Assembly: GCA_022826725.1 (NCBI GenBank)
Contig: JAJDUF010000006.1
Location: 1-64,000 of the forward strand
Length of the DNA: 64,000 bases
Source of the DNA: Chloroflexota bacterium
GTDB lineage: Bacteria > Chloroflexota > UBA11872 > UBA12225 > JAJDUF01
Direction: 5' to 3'
Under the pieces are notes generated by a model. That model was not told where the DNA came from and did no database searches. It worked only from the letters and a program-made list of their open reading frames with translations. A program made the translations under genes and the position numbers. This document shows positions 1 through 9,560 of the stretch, in pieces (positions within the stretch are counted from its first letter, which is position 1; the number at the start of each line of letters is the position of its first letter).

Positions 1-125
1 CTGTGGGCGGTGAGGGCCAGATACTTGGTCATGGCCGCGGTCAAGGTGGTCTTGCCGTGGTCCACGTGGCCGATGGTGCCCACGTTCACGTGGGGCTTGG
101 TCCGCTCGAACTTCGCCTTCGCCAT
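1..125 (-). CDS. tuf: Elongation factor Tu, N-terminal part (cut by window edge)
   Basis: GTPase that delivers aminoacyl-tRNA to the ribosome. Only the first 41 codons lie in the window. They begin [20 protein letters not shown] and continue into [18 protein letters not shown], the diagnostic EF-Tu N terminus with the P-loop GHVDHGKT. The ATG is at 125-123. The gene lies 191 bp after fusA on the same strand, so it is the last gene of the str operon rpsL-rpsG-fusA-tuf; I saw no other gene in that gap. The rest of the protein runs off the left edge. Confidence 0.97.
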   Translation of the reverse strand, partial: MAKAKFERTKPHVNVGTIGHVDHGKTTLTAAMTKYLALTAH

Positions 126-316
126 GATCGCTCCTGCTCCCCTTACACCAGAGTCTTAGGGGCGCTACTACCATCAAGCCGGCAGTAGCCACCTACCTAC
201 GTGTACGTATGCACTTGTACCGCCGCGATGGAACCTTGGGAGCTTCGATTCTGGAGAGACCGCTACTACACCGTCTCTCTGATCACCGGCTCCCGTTGAG
301 GACACACGCGAGGACG

Positions 317-2383
317 CTACGACGACGCGAGCGCTGCCTCAACTCGGTTGCTACGCACTGGTTCGTAAAGCGCAAATTCCATGGAGTACGTGCCACGCCC
401 CTGTGTGAGTGAACGCAGCGTATTCACGTACCCAAACATCGTGGCCAGCGGAACCATAGCCTTGACAACATGCGTGCCCGCACCGGCTTCCAAGCCTTCA
501 ACGCGACCACGCCTTGCGCTTAGGTCTCCTATAATATCACCTAGGCTCGATTCCGGCACGACAACTTCCACGTGCATAATCGGCTCCAGCATCAGCGGGG
601 CTGCGTCGCGCACCGCCGCCCGCAACGCCATGGACCCCGCGATGCGAAACGCGATCTCCGACGAATCGACGTCGTGGTACGACCCGTCGTAGAGCGTGGC
701 CCGCAAATCCACCAGCCGGAAGCCCTGCGGCCCGCCGCTCTCCAGCGCCTCGCGCACGCCGTCTTCGACCGCCGGGATGTACTCTCTCGGTATTGCCCCG
801 CCGACGATCTTGTTGACGAACTCGAACCCGCTCCCGCGCGGCAGCGGCTCGATCTCCAGCCAAGCGTGGCCGAATTGACCACGACCACCCGTCTGCCGGA
901 CGAACCGCCCCTCGCCCTTGGCCGGCCGCGTAATCGTCTCCGTGAACGCGACTTGCAGCTTGCCGACGTTGGCCCCGACGCGGTATTCGCGCAGCATCCG
1001 GTTGACGATTACTTCCAGGTGTAGCTCGCCCATCCCGGAGATGATCGTCTGCCCCGTCTCGTGATCGGTCCGCGTTTGGAAGGTGGGGTCTTCTTCCGCC
1101 AGCCGCGTGAGCGCGATGCCCAGCCGGTCCTGGTCGGCAGTGGTCTTCGGCTCGATGGCTTGCGAAATGACCGGCTCCGGGAAGTTGATGGACTCCAAAA
1201 TGACCGGATGGTCGGGATCGGTGAGCGTGTGGCCCGTCACCGTGCTCTTGAGACCCACCGCCGCCGCAATGTCTCCGGCGAAGACCTCCGACACGTCTTC
1301 CCGCTCGTTCGCGTGCATCATGACGAGCCGGCCCAGGCGCTCGCGCTTCCCGGTCGTGGCATTGAGCAGATACGTGCCGGTGCGGAGCGTACCGGAATAT
1401 ACCCGTAGGTACGTGAGCTTCCCCGCATACGGGTCGGCCACAATCTTGAACGCGATGGCCGCGAACGGCGCCGCATCGTCAACCAGACAGACCACTTCCT
1501 CATCGTCATCGTTTCTACCGCGGATCGGCGGCACATCCAGCGGCGACGGGAGATAGTCAATGACCGCATCAAGCAGCAGTTGGACACCTTTGTTCCGCAG
1601 CGCGGCCCCGCAGAGCACCGGCACGAGCGTCGTGCTGATCGTCGCCCGCCGCAGCGCCGCCCGCAGCTCGTCCGCCGGCAGCGTCTCGCCCTCCAAGTAG
1701 CGATCCAGCAGTTCGTCGTCGGTCTCGACAATCGCCTCGACCAGTTTGTCGTGGTAGGCCTGGACCTCGGCCTCGTATTCCGCGGGAATCGGGATGACCT
1801 GACGCTTGGTGCCGAGGTCGTCACCGTGTATGATGGCCTGCATCGCCAAGAGGTCAATGACCCCCTGGAACTCCGTCTCTCGTCCGACCGGCAGCTGAAC
1901 GGGAACCGGGTCCGCTCCTAGGCGGTCGCGGATCATGCCCACGCAGCGGTGGAAGTCCGCGCCCACGCGATCCATCTTGTTGATAAAGGCGATCCGCGGC
2001 ACGCTGTAGTGGTCGGCCTGCCGCCATACCGTCTCCGACTGTGGCTCGACGCCGGCCACTCCGTCGAAGACCACCACACCACCATCGAGCACGCGCAGCG
2101 AGCGCTCCACCTCCACCGTGAAATCCACGTGCCCCGGCGTATCAATGATATTGATGCGATGGTCCTGCCAATCCAGCGTCGTGGCAGCGGCGGTGATGGT
2201 GATGCCCCGCCGCCGCTCCTCCTCCATCCAATCCATAGCGGCCGCGGCATCATGGACCTCTCCCGGCCGGTGAATACGACCGGAATAGAAGAGCACCCGC
2301 TCAGTGACCGTAGTCTTGCCGGCGTCAATGTGGGCGATAATCCCGATATTGCGCGTCCGTTCCAGCGGACTTACGCGAGCCAT
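317..2383 (-). CDS. fusA: Elongation factor G
   Basis: Ribosomal translocase GTPase of 688 residues, the usual length. The G1 loop AHIDAGKT is at residues 17-24, followed by the switch region with RRRGITI, G3 DTPGHVDF and G4 NKMD. Domains II-V follow (GELHLEV in domain [23 protein letters not shown] near the end). The reading frame opens further upstream, but the ATG at 2383 is preferred because it starts [15 protein letters not shown], like family members, and has the Shine-Dalgarno AGGAGCAGG just upstream. Third gene of the str operon, between rpsG and tuf. Confidence 0.97.
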   Translation of the reverse strand: MARVSPLERTRNIGIIAHIDAGKTTVTERVLFYSGRIHRPGEVHDAAAAMDWMEEERRRGITITAAATTLDWQDHRINIIDTPGHVDFTVEVERSLRVLDGGVVVFDGVAGVEPQSETVWRQADHYSVPRIAFINKMDRVGADFHRCVGMIRDRLGADPVPVQLPVGRETEFQGVIDLLAMQAIIHGDDLGTKRQVIPIPAEYEAEVQAYHDKLVEAIVETDDELLDRYLEGETLPADELRAALRRATISTTLVPVLCGAALRNKGVQLLLDAVIDYLPSPLDVPPIRGRNDDDEEVVCLVDDAAPFAAIAFKIVADPYAGKLTYLRVYSGTLRTGTYLLNATTGKRERLGRLVMMHANEREDVSEVFAGDIAAAVGLKSTVTGHTLTDPDHPVILESINFPEPVISQAIEPKTTADQDRLGIALTRLAEEDPTFQTRTDHETGQTIISGMGELHLEVIVNRMLREYRVGANVGKLQVAFTETITRPAKGEGRFVRQTGGRGQFGHAWLEIEPLPRGSGFEFVNKIVGGAIPREYIPAVEDGVREALESGGPQGFRLVDLRATLYDGSYHDVDSSEIAFRIAGSMALRAAVRDAAPLMLEPIMHVEVVVPESSLGDIIGDLSARRGRVEGLEAGAGTHVVKAMVPLATMFGYVNTLRSLTQGRGTYSMEFALYEPVRSNRVEAALASS

Positions 2384-2524
2384 AGTTCCTGCTCCTAGGT
2401 GACCGGCACCACCGCCCGGTTCGCTGGCGGCACGTACCCCTACCTTCCTTACGCTGTTTGGTGTGGCGTCGGCCGCACGCGGCAAGCGCCGCAGACGAAC
2501 GGCCGATGAGTTTCTGTGCGGTGC

Positions 2525-2995
2525 TTACCAGCGGTAATGGGCAAAGGCGCGATTCGCCTCCGCCATGCGGTGCGTGTCCTCGCGCCGCTTGGTGGTACCG
2601 CTATTCCCCTGTGCCGTGTCCAGCAGCTCGGCCGCCAGCCGCTCCGCCATCGTGCGGCCGGGCCGGGCACGAGCGCTCTGCAGCAGCCAGCGGATGGCCA
2701 GCGAGGTCCGGCGGTCGCTGCGAATCTCCATCGGCACCTGATACGTGGCCCCGCCGACGCGCCGGGGGCGCACCTCAACCGCCGGCGTCGCATTTCGCAT
2801 CGCCAACTCAAAGACTTCCATCGCATCGCCGTCGCGCTGCTCGGCGATCTGGTCCATGGCGCCGTAGAAGATCCGCTCGGCGAGGCTCTTTTTACCCCGC
2901 GTCATGATCTTGTTGATAAACCGTGTCACGTCCGCGCGACCATACCGCGAGTCCGGCGGTACGGGCCGACGGCGGACGGTTCCTCGTCGAGGCAT
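2525..2995 (-). CDS. rpsG: 30S ribosomal protein S7
   Basis: Primary 16S rRNA-binding protein that organises the 30S head. Its 156 residues are the normal bacterial length. It starts MPRRGTVRRRPVPPDSRYG and has the family core RFINKIMTRGKKSLAERIFYGA and the C-terminal MAEANRAFAHYRW. It lies 30 bp after rpsL and 141 bp before fusA on the same strand. S7 represses the str operon in many bacteria, but no leader structure could be confirmed by eye here. Confidence 0.97.
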   Translation of the reverse strand: MPRRGTVRRRPVPPDSRYGRADVTRFINKIMTRGKKSLAERIFYGAMDQIAEQRDGDAMEVFELAMRNATPAVEVRPRRVGGATYQVPMEIRSDRRTSLAIRWLLQSARARPGRTMAERLAAELLDTAQGNSGTTKRREDTHRMAEANRAFAHYRW

Positions 2996-3025
2996 CGTAG
3001 TGTCTTCTCTTCTCTCTTGCGCCTA

Positions 3026-3490
3026 TCAGACTAGCCCGCTGGCGCCGTTCTTCTGCTTCTTCACGCCGTACTTCGACCGCCCGCGATTGCGCGGTGGCCG
3101 CTTGACCGCCGAAGCCGTATCCGGCTCCACGCCGTCCGTATCGAGTGTCCCACGGACAATGTGATAGCGCACGCCGCCGACGTCCTTGATCCGACCACCG
3201 CGGATCAGCACCACCGAGTGCTCCTGCAAGTTGTGTCCCTCACCGGGAATATAGGCGGTCACTTCCATGTTGTTCGTCAGCCGGACCCGCGCAACCTTTC
3301 GGTTAGCCGAGTTCGGCTTACGCGGGGCAATGACCTTGACTTGCAGACAGACCCCGCGCTTCTGGGGCGCCGGTCGCTGCCGCACCATGCGCCCGCGCTG
3401 GGTGTTGTAGGACCAGTGGAGTGCCGGGGACTTGACCTTCTTGCGCGGCCGCCGCCGTCCCCTACGGATGAGCTGATGAATAGTGGGCAA
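3026..3490 (-). CDS. rpsL: 30S ribosomal protein S12, with insertions
   Basis: Decoding-centre protein of 154 residues, about 30 longer than the E. coli protein. It keeps [23 protein letters not shown] and RSKYGVK. An insertion after KSPAL (roughly residues 25-40, [15 protein letters not shown]) and another before RSKYG account for the extra length. The conserved PKKPNSALRK reads [10 protein letters not shown], placing Arg at the E. coli K42 position and Asn at L48; KDLPGVRYH reads KDVGGVRYH, placing Gly at P90. The start codon is TTG at 3490, with AAGGGAG upstream. First gene of the str operon. Confidence 0.95.
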   Translation of the reverse strand: MPTIHQLIRRGRRRPRKKVKSPALHWSYNTQRGRMVRQRPAPQKRGVCLQVKVIAPRKPNSANRKVARVRLTNNMEVTAYIPGEGHNLQEHSVVLIRGGRIKDVGGVRYHIVRGTLDTDGVEPDTASAVKRPPRNRGRSKYGVKKQKNGASGLV

Positions 3491-3558
3491 GACTACTCCC
3501 TTCCTCTGTCAGTCCTAGTCCGACGGTTACTGCGCTGGCAATGAGCGCATACTGCGTA

Positions 3559-3567
3559 ACCACTATA
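3559..3567 (-). promoter_or_regulatory. Putative extended -10 promoter of the str operon
   Basis: On the minus strand the sequence reads TGCTATAGT, an extended -10 element (TGN plus TATAGT), about 70 nt upstream of the rpsL TTG start. No convincing -35 hexamer lies at the standard distance, which is normal for extended -10 promoters. Inferred from sequence only. Confidence 0.45.
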
Positions 3568-3750
3568 GCACTTCTCGACGTTGCACTCCCTGGCGCTCAG
3601 GCGCGCAAAATACCGGAAGCACCCCGGCAGTGCCGTAGAGCCGAGTATACAGGCACACGGCCGCCACAGTCAAAAGACCGGTTTAGAGCGCCAGCCGGTG
3701 TCAGGGTGTATGATGATACCGGGAGCGAGTTGGGGACGCTCCCCACATCC

Positions 3751-5130
3751 ATGCATGATCCATCCGGTCTCGACATCACCGGCCGGCTTCTAGCCGTCAT
3801 CCTGCTGGTCTTTGCCAACGGCTTTTTCGTTGCCACCGAGTTTGCCTTGGTGGCCGTGCGGCGCACCCGGATCGAGGAGCTTGCGGCGCAGGGCCATCCG
3901 CTGGCCCCGGCCGTGCTGCGGGTCATCTCGCGTCTCGACGCCTTCCTCGCCGCCTGCCAGCTCGGCATCACGCTCGCCTCCCTCGGCCTCGGCTGGATTG
4001 GCGAACCGGCGCTCGCCGCGCTCATCGAGCCGCGCCTGCACTTCCTGCCCGACAACTGGGCTTTCATCAGTTCTCACGCCTTGGCCGCGATCATCGCCTT
4101 TACCATCATCACCATCCTCCACATCGTCCTCGGCGAGTTGGCTCCCAAGAGCCTGGCCATCCAGCGTCCTGATGGGACTTCGCTCGCCGTCGCCCGCCCC
4201 ATCGAGGCCTTCCTCTTCCTCTTCAAGCCGGCTATCGTGACGCTCAACGGCTTGGGCAACTTACTCGTGCGCTCCATCGGACTGCAACCGATGACTGAGG
4301 AAGAGCGCGTTCACTCCGTCGAAGAGTTGCGCTACCTGGTGTCGGCCAGTGGTGAGGCCGGCCTGGTGGGTGCCGAAGCGAAGGAAATCGTCGAGCGTGC
4401 CCTCGCGTTCGACGAAGTGCCGGCGCGCTACGTCATGGTCCCTCGCACCGAAATGGCCTGTGTTCCCATCGAGGCCTCGCTTGATGACGCCCTCGCCGTC
4501 GGCGTCGAGCACCACCACACCCGCCTCCCGGTCTATGCCGGGGACCTCGATCACATCGAGGGCATCGTGCATCTGGTCGAGGTCCTCGCGGCCACGCAAG
4601 CGGAGCCGCCGCCCACCTTGCGCGACATCGTGCAGCCTGCCCTACTGGTGCCGGAGACAATCCATGCCGGTACGCTACTCACCAGGATGCAGAACGAGCG
4701 GGTCCAGATCGCGATTTTGATGGAGGAGTACGGGAGCACCGCCGGCCTGGTCACGCTCCACGATCTGGTCGAGCGATTGGTCGGCCCGGTCCTCGACGCG
4801 CAAGAGGTCGCGCCCGACGCCATTGAGCCATTTCCCAACGGCGAAGCGCTGATCGGGGGGCTTGCCCTCGTGCAGGACCTGAACGCGCACTTTGGCCTCC
4901 AAATCGAAGACGACGAGTTCGATACGGTCGGCGGCCTGCTCCTGGCCCGGCTCGGCCGTATTCCCGTACCCGGAGACCGGCTGCCGCTTGGCCGCTACGT
5001 GCTGCGCGTGGAAAGCCTCGACGGCAACCGCGTCGAGCTTGTCCGGCTGCTCCGCGCCGGGCGCAACCGGCAGTCAGGCTCCGAGGGGGAGACGGGCGAT
5101 GCGCCGGAAGATGAAGCGCCGCGCCCCTAA
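3751..5130 (+). CDS. CNNM/CorC-family membrane protein (DUF21, CBS pair, CorC_HlyC)
   Basis: Integral membrane protein of 459 residues from the ATG at 3751. The frame is open from 3541, but the upstream part is not hydrophobic or family-like. The N-terminal DUF21/CNNM domain (about 1-200) contains several membrane segments, starting LLAVILLVFANGFFVATEFAL. A CBS pair follows (about 215-340, from VPRTEM through the LMEEYGSTAGLVTLHDLVE region), then a CorC_HlyC domain to the end. Family members are linked to Mg2+/Co2+ efflux or membrane ion homeostasis; the substrate cannot be read from sequence. Its stop codon overlaps that of the convergent L,D-transpeptidase gene. Confidence 0.92.
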   Translation: MHDPSGLDITGRLLAVILLVFANGFFVATEFALVAVRRTRIEELAAQGHPLAPAVLRVISRLDAFLAACQLGITLASLGLGWIGEPALAALIEPRLHFLPDNWAFISSHALAAIIAFTIITILHIVLGELAPKSLAIQRPDGTSLAVARPIEAFLFLFKPAIVTLNGLGNLLVRSIGLQPMTEEERVHSVEELRYLVSASGEAGLVGAEAKEIVERALAFDEVPARYVMVPRTEMACVPIEASLDDALAVGVEHHHTRLPVYAGDLDHIEGIVHLVEVLAATQAEPPPTLRDIVQPALLVPETIHAGTLLTRMQNERVQIAILMEEYGSTAGLVTLHDLVERLVGPVLDAQEVAPDAIEPFPNGEALIGGLALVQDLNAHFGLQIEDDEFDTVGGLLLARLGRIPVPGDRLPLGRYVLRVESLDGNRVELVRLLRAGRNRQSGSEGETGDAPEDEAPRP

Positions 5131-5900
5131 CTGCCGCTCGACAACTGTGCGGGTCCGTTCCCGGTCCACGGGGTAATGTGGACCAGCGTCCCCTGCGGCC
5201 CCCAGCGCCCCAGTTGCTCGATGGCCTCGGGACTCATGCGGATGCAGCCGTGCGACGACGGTGCTTGACCCAGCTTGTCCAAGTCCTGATACACCTTCCG
5301 GCCGTCCACATAGGTATACGGCGCACTGTGGATCAGAATATCTCCCAAGTCCTGGAACAGGTACCAGGCATGATCGGCGTAGCCACCATAGGCAAAGAAA
5401 GTGCCCACGTAATGCGACACGTGGCCGGTCCACGACGGCGTGTTCGTCAACCGGCTCCCCGGCACCCCACTGCTAATCGGGTAGCGCCGCACCTCGGTGC
5501 CGTCTTCAAAGAGCAGCATCGTCTGCCGATCCTGGTCTATCAGGATGAATCTGCCCTGCGCTGGTGGTTGGATCACCACACGGCTACCCTGCGGCGGCTG
5601 TGGCTGAGGTTGCTGCACCACGGCAGTGGGCGCCGGCTGGACGACCGGCGCCGGGACCGCCGTCGGTACGGCCGGCGGCTCAGGGACGAGCGTTGGCTCA
5701 ACCGCCGGGAGTGGACCGGCCGTGATCGGAGCGGCGCGCCCGTCGCCCTGCGAGCGGATAACCATCCAAGCCAATCCGCCCACGATGACGTACAGCAGAA
5801 CCACCAACCCTAGGCCGACCGGGCCGCTGAGATGGACGAAATAGCCGCCTAGCGTCCGCGGTGACTCTCCAGGCGCAACAGAATCGGAATCGCCGCTCAT
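5127..5900 (-). CDS. Membrane-anchored L,D-transpeptidase (YkuD domain)
   Basis: Peptidoglycan cross-linking enzyme candidate of 257 residues. Order: short cytoplasmic tail, one membrane segment (GLGLVVLLYVIVGGLAWMVI), a Pro/Val/Ala-rich linker, then a C-terminal YkuD domain. The catalytic signature is intact: an upstream His (ILIHSAPY) and SSHGCIRMS with the nucleophilic Cys. The ATG at 5900 is preferred; a GTG 15 nt further upstream is possible. It lies 54 bp after the M14-like gene on the same strand, and both share the tail-TM-linker plan, so a common cell-wall role is plausible. Confidence 0.92.
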   Translation of the reverse strand: MSGDSDSVAPGESPRTLGGYFVHLSGPVGLGLVVLLYVIVGGLAWMVIRSQGDGRAAPITAGPLPAVEPTLVPEPPAVPTAVPAPVVQPAPTAVVQQPQPQPPQGSRVVIQPPAQGRFILIDQDRQTMLLFEDGTEVRRYPISSGVPGSRLTNTPSWTGHVSHYVGTFFAYGGYADHAWYLFQDLGDILIHSAPYTYVDGRKVYQDLDKLGQAPSSHGCIRMSPEAIEQLGRWGPQGTLVHITPWTGNGPAQLSSGS

Positions 5901-5954
5901 ACCTATACCTGTCACCCTATGGGCACGCCGGTGCCAACCAGAGCGTCGGGCGCA

Positions 5955-6971
5955 CTAACCCGCGCTGACGAACTGCATCGCCGCGAGCATCCCCTCGCGC
6001 TGCCGTGTCCAGTCGGCTTCGACCTTATCCGGCAGCAAGATAATCGCGGACATGATGCCCTCGCGGTCCATCCAGTCGCTAGGGTCACCCGTGATGGTGC
6101 GGTCTGACCAAGTGCGGATCATACGGAAGCCCGTCACGTCCGATAGCAGTCCGCCCATCGGGAGCGAGGCCGTGGACGTGGCCTGCCCCAACCCCTCGCC
6201 GGGGATCACCAGCCCGTTTGGTGCCGACGCTTGGTAAAAGATCACGACTTGCGCCTTGCGCCCCCGGACCAGGTCACGCAGAGCTACGCTCTCCGGCTCC
6301 GAGAACGGCGCCGACCCGCCTCCACCCGATTTCACTCCTTCCGGCGTATGCGGATTAGCCGCCCAGCGGATATCCCAGTTGTTACCCAGGTACACGCCGC
6401 GACTATTCGGCCGATTCCCGGCGGCCATGCCGTCCGGGTTCAGGACCGGCACAAAGATCGCCAGGACATCGCCGGGGACCTGCTCCGGGTTCGCTGCGAA
6501 GAAGTCGGCGGCCTGTTGCACCAGGTCGCGGGTGTTGGGTGCAACGCCACCCTGCAACGCACCCACGAACACCACGGCCTTGTCACCAGTGCCAACCAGG
6601 ATGGCCTCGACGGGACGGCCGCCGGCAGACTGACCGATCACCTCCGTAGACCGGAAGACGGTCGGCGTAGGTTGCACCACCTCCGTCGGTACCGCTGTCG
6701 GTGGTGGTGGTGGCTGCGTTGGCTGTGGCGGTACCCCACCCGCTGGCGTGATAACGGCCGCCGGGGTGGTGGCCGGTTCGACCGCTTGGGGTTGCCCCCG
6801 CCGGGTGAGCACAATGAACACGACAACGATGATCGCCACGATCCCGACGGCAATCAGCCCACCGAGCACCGGCGGTCGCACGGTAGTGCCACCAGGACGG
6901 CCCCGCCGGGGCGGCCGGCTGCCGCGCGGGGTCGAATCAAAGCGGTCAATCGGTTCAGTCGTTGCCATCAT
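5955..6971 (-). CDS. M14 carboxypeptidase-like protein lacking zinc ligands (probable pseudoenzyme)
   Basis: Protein of 338 residues: basic Arg/Pro-rich tail, one membrane segment (about 35-58), a Pro/Thr-rich linker, and an extracytoplasmic domain resembling M14 peptidases of the MpaA type. Framework motifs are present (VPVLNPDG, NSRGVYLGNNWD, SEPESVALRDL). The expected HxxE zinc site appears as VGALQGGVAPNT, with Gln and Ala in place of His and Glu. The Arg of the usual LNRNF is replaced (LGNNWD), and the second His ligand is Gln (FYQAS). Catalysis is therefore unlikely; it may bind cell-wall peptides or scaffold the neighbouring L,D-transpeptidase. Confidence 0.8.
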   Translation of the reverse strand: MMATTEPIDRFDSTPRGSRPPRRGRPGGTTVRPPVLGGLIAVGIVAIIVVVFIVLTRRGQPQAVEPATTPAAVITPAGGVPPQPTQPPPPPTAVPTEVVQPTPTVFRSTEVIGQSAGGRPVEAILVGTGDKAVVFVGALQGGVAPNTRDLVQQAADFFAANPEQVPGDVLAIFVPVLNPDGMAAGNRPNSRGVYLGNNWDIRWAANPHTPEGVKSGGGGSAPFSEPESVALRDLVRGRKAQVVIFYQASAPNGLVIPGEGLGQATSTASLPMGGLLSDVTGFRMIRTWSDRTITGDPSDWMDREGIMSAIILLPDKVEADWTRQREGMLAAMQFVSAG

Positions 6972-7060
6972 GCGCCCCCATGCGCGACCTCACACCCATA
7001 ACGCCCCCGACGCTGCAATCATAACACCAGCGGCGCTCAAGGCGGCCGCCCCCGGTCCGG

Positions 7061-7945
7061 TCATTCGATGCCGTGACCGACCTTCCCGGGTGAGTGCGCG
7101 AGGGTCCGTGCGATGAGGTCCCCGTACTGCTGCTCAGAATCGTCCTCCGGTGCATAGCCGACCATCTCCCGGGCGTTGGCAATGCTCCAGAAAGCCCGTG
7201 TGTTGTGCGAGATACCGTAGAACACCTGGAACGGAATACCGTACTGGTCCTCGATCTGTGGCGCTTGCAGCGATTTGGTGAACAGTTGCGCCAGGTCGCG
7301 CGGACTGATGTAGGCGCCCAGATCGCGCTTGAGCTGCGTCGGTTGCCCCTCATAGTTCGCCTGGGCCAAGTCACGCGGCGCTCCGATCCGGATCTGGACG
7401 ACATCGAGCTTGCGCCCGTAGGCCCCCTGCGCGTAGAGAAACCCCAGATGCTCATACGTCGCCTTTGCCCATCCATAGAACGCCACAGCCAGCGGCCGCT
7501 CCTCCGGGAGCACCACGTCCTTCTGACCGGCATGGATCAGATTCTCGTACCAGTCGGCCGCATGATTGGAGCTGGCCATGACCACGCGCTGCACCCCCTC
7601 CTCCAGCGAGAGTTGGTACACGTAGTAGGCCATGTCTAGGTTGGTGCGCTCGTCCCAATACGTCGCTCCGTTGGCCGTGTCTTTCCATGTCGAGCGGTTG
7701 AACGCGAGGTGGGCCACCGCGTGGACCCCTCTGAATAGAGAACGATGCCGCTCCAAATCGGGTTCGCGGAGATCGTGCAGCCTGATCCCTTCGATGCGCC
7801 GCCCCGCGCGATCCTCGTCCTTTATGTCAACGAGCCGCAACTCGTAATGTTCGCGCAAGGTCGGCAACAACTGGGCGGCAACGTAGCCACTGGCACCCGT
7901 CACCAGCACAGTGGGGCGTGATTGACTGTTCGCCGGAGAGACCAT
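7061..7945 (-). CDS. NAD-dependent epimerase/dehydratase, uronate-dehydrogenase-like
   Basis: Extended SDR of 294 residues. It has the Rossmann motif TGASGYVAAQL at about 15-25, an acidic residue after beta-2 (LVDIKDED) suggesting NAD preference, and a catalytic YGWAK (YxxxK). ASSNHAADWYEN resembles the SSNH segment of uronate dehydrogenases, as does the ISPRDLAQLF stretch. Substrate is uncertain, and another nucleotide-free sugar oxidation is equally possible. It stands alone on the minus strand between the M14-like gene and a divergently oriented unknown gene. Confidence 0.85.
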   Translation of the reverse strand: MVSPANSQSRPTVLVTGASGYVAAQLLPTLREHYELRLVDIKDEDRAGRRIEGIRLHDLREPDLERHRSLFRGVHAVAHLAFNRSTWKDTANGATYWDERTNLDMAYYVYQLSLEEGVQRVVMASSNHAADWYENLIHAGQKDVVLPEERPLAVAFYGWAKATYEHLGFLYAQGAYGRKLDVVQIRIGAPRDLAQANYEGQPTQLKRDLGAYISPRDLAQLFTKSLQAPQIEDQYGIPFQVFYGISHNTRAFWSIANAREMVGYAPEDDSEQQYGDLIARTLAHSPGKVGHGIE

Positions 7946-8114
7946 CCTTGCCTCCTCGCCTTTGCCAGATTGTCTGCGTCGTGCGCCCGATTGTAGAGAG
8001 CATCAATTTGCTAGGCAAGCTGCGCTTGCTTGCAACGTCCGTAGGCGGTACGGTGAGGGTGACGACACGGGCGCAGTGTAGAACCCGCCGTTGGCAATTG
8101 GGGAGGTAAGTTCC

Positions 8115-8549
8115 ATGCAGCCTGTAATGGGTGTTGGCGAGCGCGACCGACAGACCGGCGCTTGGGAGGCCGGGCCACTGCTCTTCGAGGCGTCGTTCCG
8201 GTATATCAGCGGGGATCGCGGACCGAGCGTTCGTGTGATTGCTCGCCAATCGGTCGGCGCGGCCACTGCGGGCAAGCAGTTGCTGCGCTACGATTGCTTC
8301 CAGCACTATCCCCACTCCCACCTCTATCACGCCGACGGGACGGGCGGCGACCGTGTCCTACGGACGGGACTGAGCGCCGCCGGGGCTGTGGAAGCCGCCT
8401 TGGCCGAACTACGGACCGAGCTGCCGCAGACGCTGCAGTCCCTGGGATTCGGCGAGTTGGCTGCCAGCCTCGATGACCACGCCGCCGCGCTATCCGCTGC
8501 CGTCACCGCCCTGGGCCAGCAGTTGACCGCCGACGCGGCCAACCTGTAG
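8115..8549 (+). CDS. Conserved-looking protein of unknown function
   Basis: 144 residues; I do not recognise a named family. The ATG at 8115 is well supported by GGAGGT eight bases upstream. The protein is soluble with no signal peptide. It has an N-terminal half with beta-strand character (LLFEASFRYIS, PSVRVIARQ), a central His/Tyr-rich segment CFQHYPHSHLYH, and an Ala/Leu-rich helical C-terminal half. The His cluster could bind metal, but that is a guess. It is followed by a dispersed repeat and the convergent prmC gene. Confidence 0.65.
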   Translation: MQPVMGVGERDRQTGAWEAGPLLFEASFRYISGDRGPSVRVIARQSVGAATAGKQLLRYDCFQHYPHSHLYHADGTGGDRVLRTGLSAAGAVEAALAELRTELPQTLQSLGFGELAASLDDHAAALSAAVTALGQQLTADAANL

Positions 8550-8585
8550 GCCGGCCAAGGCACCCTCATCCCCGTCGTCTCGCCA

Positions 8586-8650
8586 GTCATTCCCGCGAAC
8601 GCAGGAGTCCAGCCTCCCTCTCCCCGTGGGAGAGGGCCGGGGAGAGGGCT
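8586..8650. repeat. Dispersed palindromic repeats (ATTCCCGCG type and CCCTCTCC type)
   Basis: Two adjacent units between convergent genes. The first reads GTCATTCCCGCGAACGCAGG and is a degenerate copy of the GTCATTCCCGCG-n-CGCGGGAATCCA hairpin found elsewhere in the window. The second is CCCTCTCCCCGTGGGAGAGGG followed by CCGGGGAGAGGG. No coding potential is evident. Confidence 0.75.
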
Positions 8651-8657
8651 GGTCTCC

Positions 8658-9560
8658 TTATGGCGGAACCCACGCCTGTATGCCGCGCGGCCGACCGGCA
8701 AGATCGCAGACCACTTCGATCCCCGCGCCCGGCAGCGCCGCGCGCACGAGAGCACTCAGGGCGTCCACCTGAGCCGGGTCACATTCGCACAGCATGTGAC
8801 CGGGGCGGCGGAGCAGTTCCGGCTGCGCGGCGAGCTGTCCCAGCAGGCGGCGATACACTGCCAGTCCGTCCCCTCCCCCGTCCAAGGCGGTACGCGGCTC
8901 GTAGTCCCGTACCGAGACCGGCAAGGTCGGCAGCGCCTCGCTGCGGATATACGGCAGGTTGGCCACGATCACAGCGGCGGCCTCCGGCAGCGGCGCCAAC
9001 AGGTCCCCGCAGCGGACCGTCACGCGCTCGGCTACTTCCTGCCGGCGGGCGTTTGCGGCCGCCAGGCTGATGGCACGGCGGTCGTTGTCGAGCGCGTAGA
9101 CCCGGAGTGTCGGCCGCCGCACCGCCAGGCTAACCGCGATGGCACCGCTACCGGTCCCAACGTCGGCGACAACCCGGCGGCGGCCGTCAGCGGGCAGCAC
9201 CGCCAACGCCCGCTCCACCAGGCACTCGGTATCGGGGCGCGGGATGAGGACGGCCGGACCGACGGCAAACGTCAGGCCCATGAACTCTTTGCTACCCGTC
9301 AAGTAGGCCACCGGCGCGCCGCCGGCGCGCCGCTCGAGCAGCCCAGCGAGCCGCTGCCACTGCTGCGGCGCCAGCGGCGCCTCAGGATGCGCTACCAGCG
9401 CCGCCCGCGACCGGTCCAACACCGCCCGCAGTAGCACCTCGGCATCGAGCGCCGGTGAATCGGCTCGCACGACCGAGTCCGGCCGGGACAGCCTAGCGCG
9501 AGCCGCGCCCAACGCAGCCGCCACCGTCCCTGGGACGTTTCCACGACAATCGTCCATCAT
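8658..9560 (-). CDS. prmC: Release factor glutamine methyltransferase
   Basis: SAM-dependent methylation of the GGQ glutamine of peptide release factors. 300 residues, normal for the family. An N-terminal helical domain (about 1-95) precedes the substrate-facing PRPDTECLVERAL and the SAM motif VADVGTGSGAIAVSLAV. The catalytic NPPY motif reads NLPYI, a variant whose second residue is Leu rather than Pro. Two adjacent ATGs could serve as start (9560 or 9557). Not in an operon with prfA here; ridA-like diverges from it. Confidence 0.92.
   Translation of the reverse strand: MMDDCRGNVPGTVAAALGAARARLSRPDSVVRADSPALDAEVLLRAVLDRSRAALVAHPEAPLAPQQWQRLAGLLERRAGGAPVAYLTGSKEFMGLTFAVGPAVLIPRPDTECLVERALAVLPADGRRRVVADVGTGSGAIAVSLAVRRPTLRVYALDNDRRAISLAAANARRQEVAERVTVRCGDLLAPLPEAAAVIVANLPYIRSEALPTLPVSVRDYEPRTALDGGGDGLAVYRRLLGQLAAQPELLRRPGHMLCECDPAQVDALSALVRAALPGAGIEVVCDLAGRPRGIQAWVPP

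Noticed and set aside
3541..3750. Extended N terminus of the CNNM protein
   Set aside because: The extra 70 residues are not conserved-looking and cover the str operon promoter region; ATG 3751 begins the hydrophobic family domain.
8586..8650. Rho-independent terminator between convergent genes
   Set aside because: The arms pair but no U-tract follows on either strand, and the sequence is a dispersed repeat.
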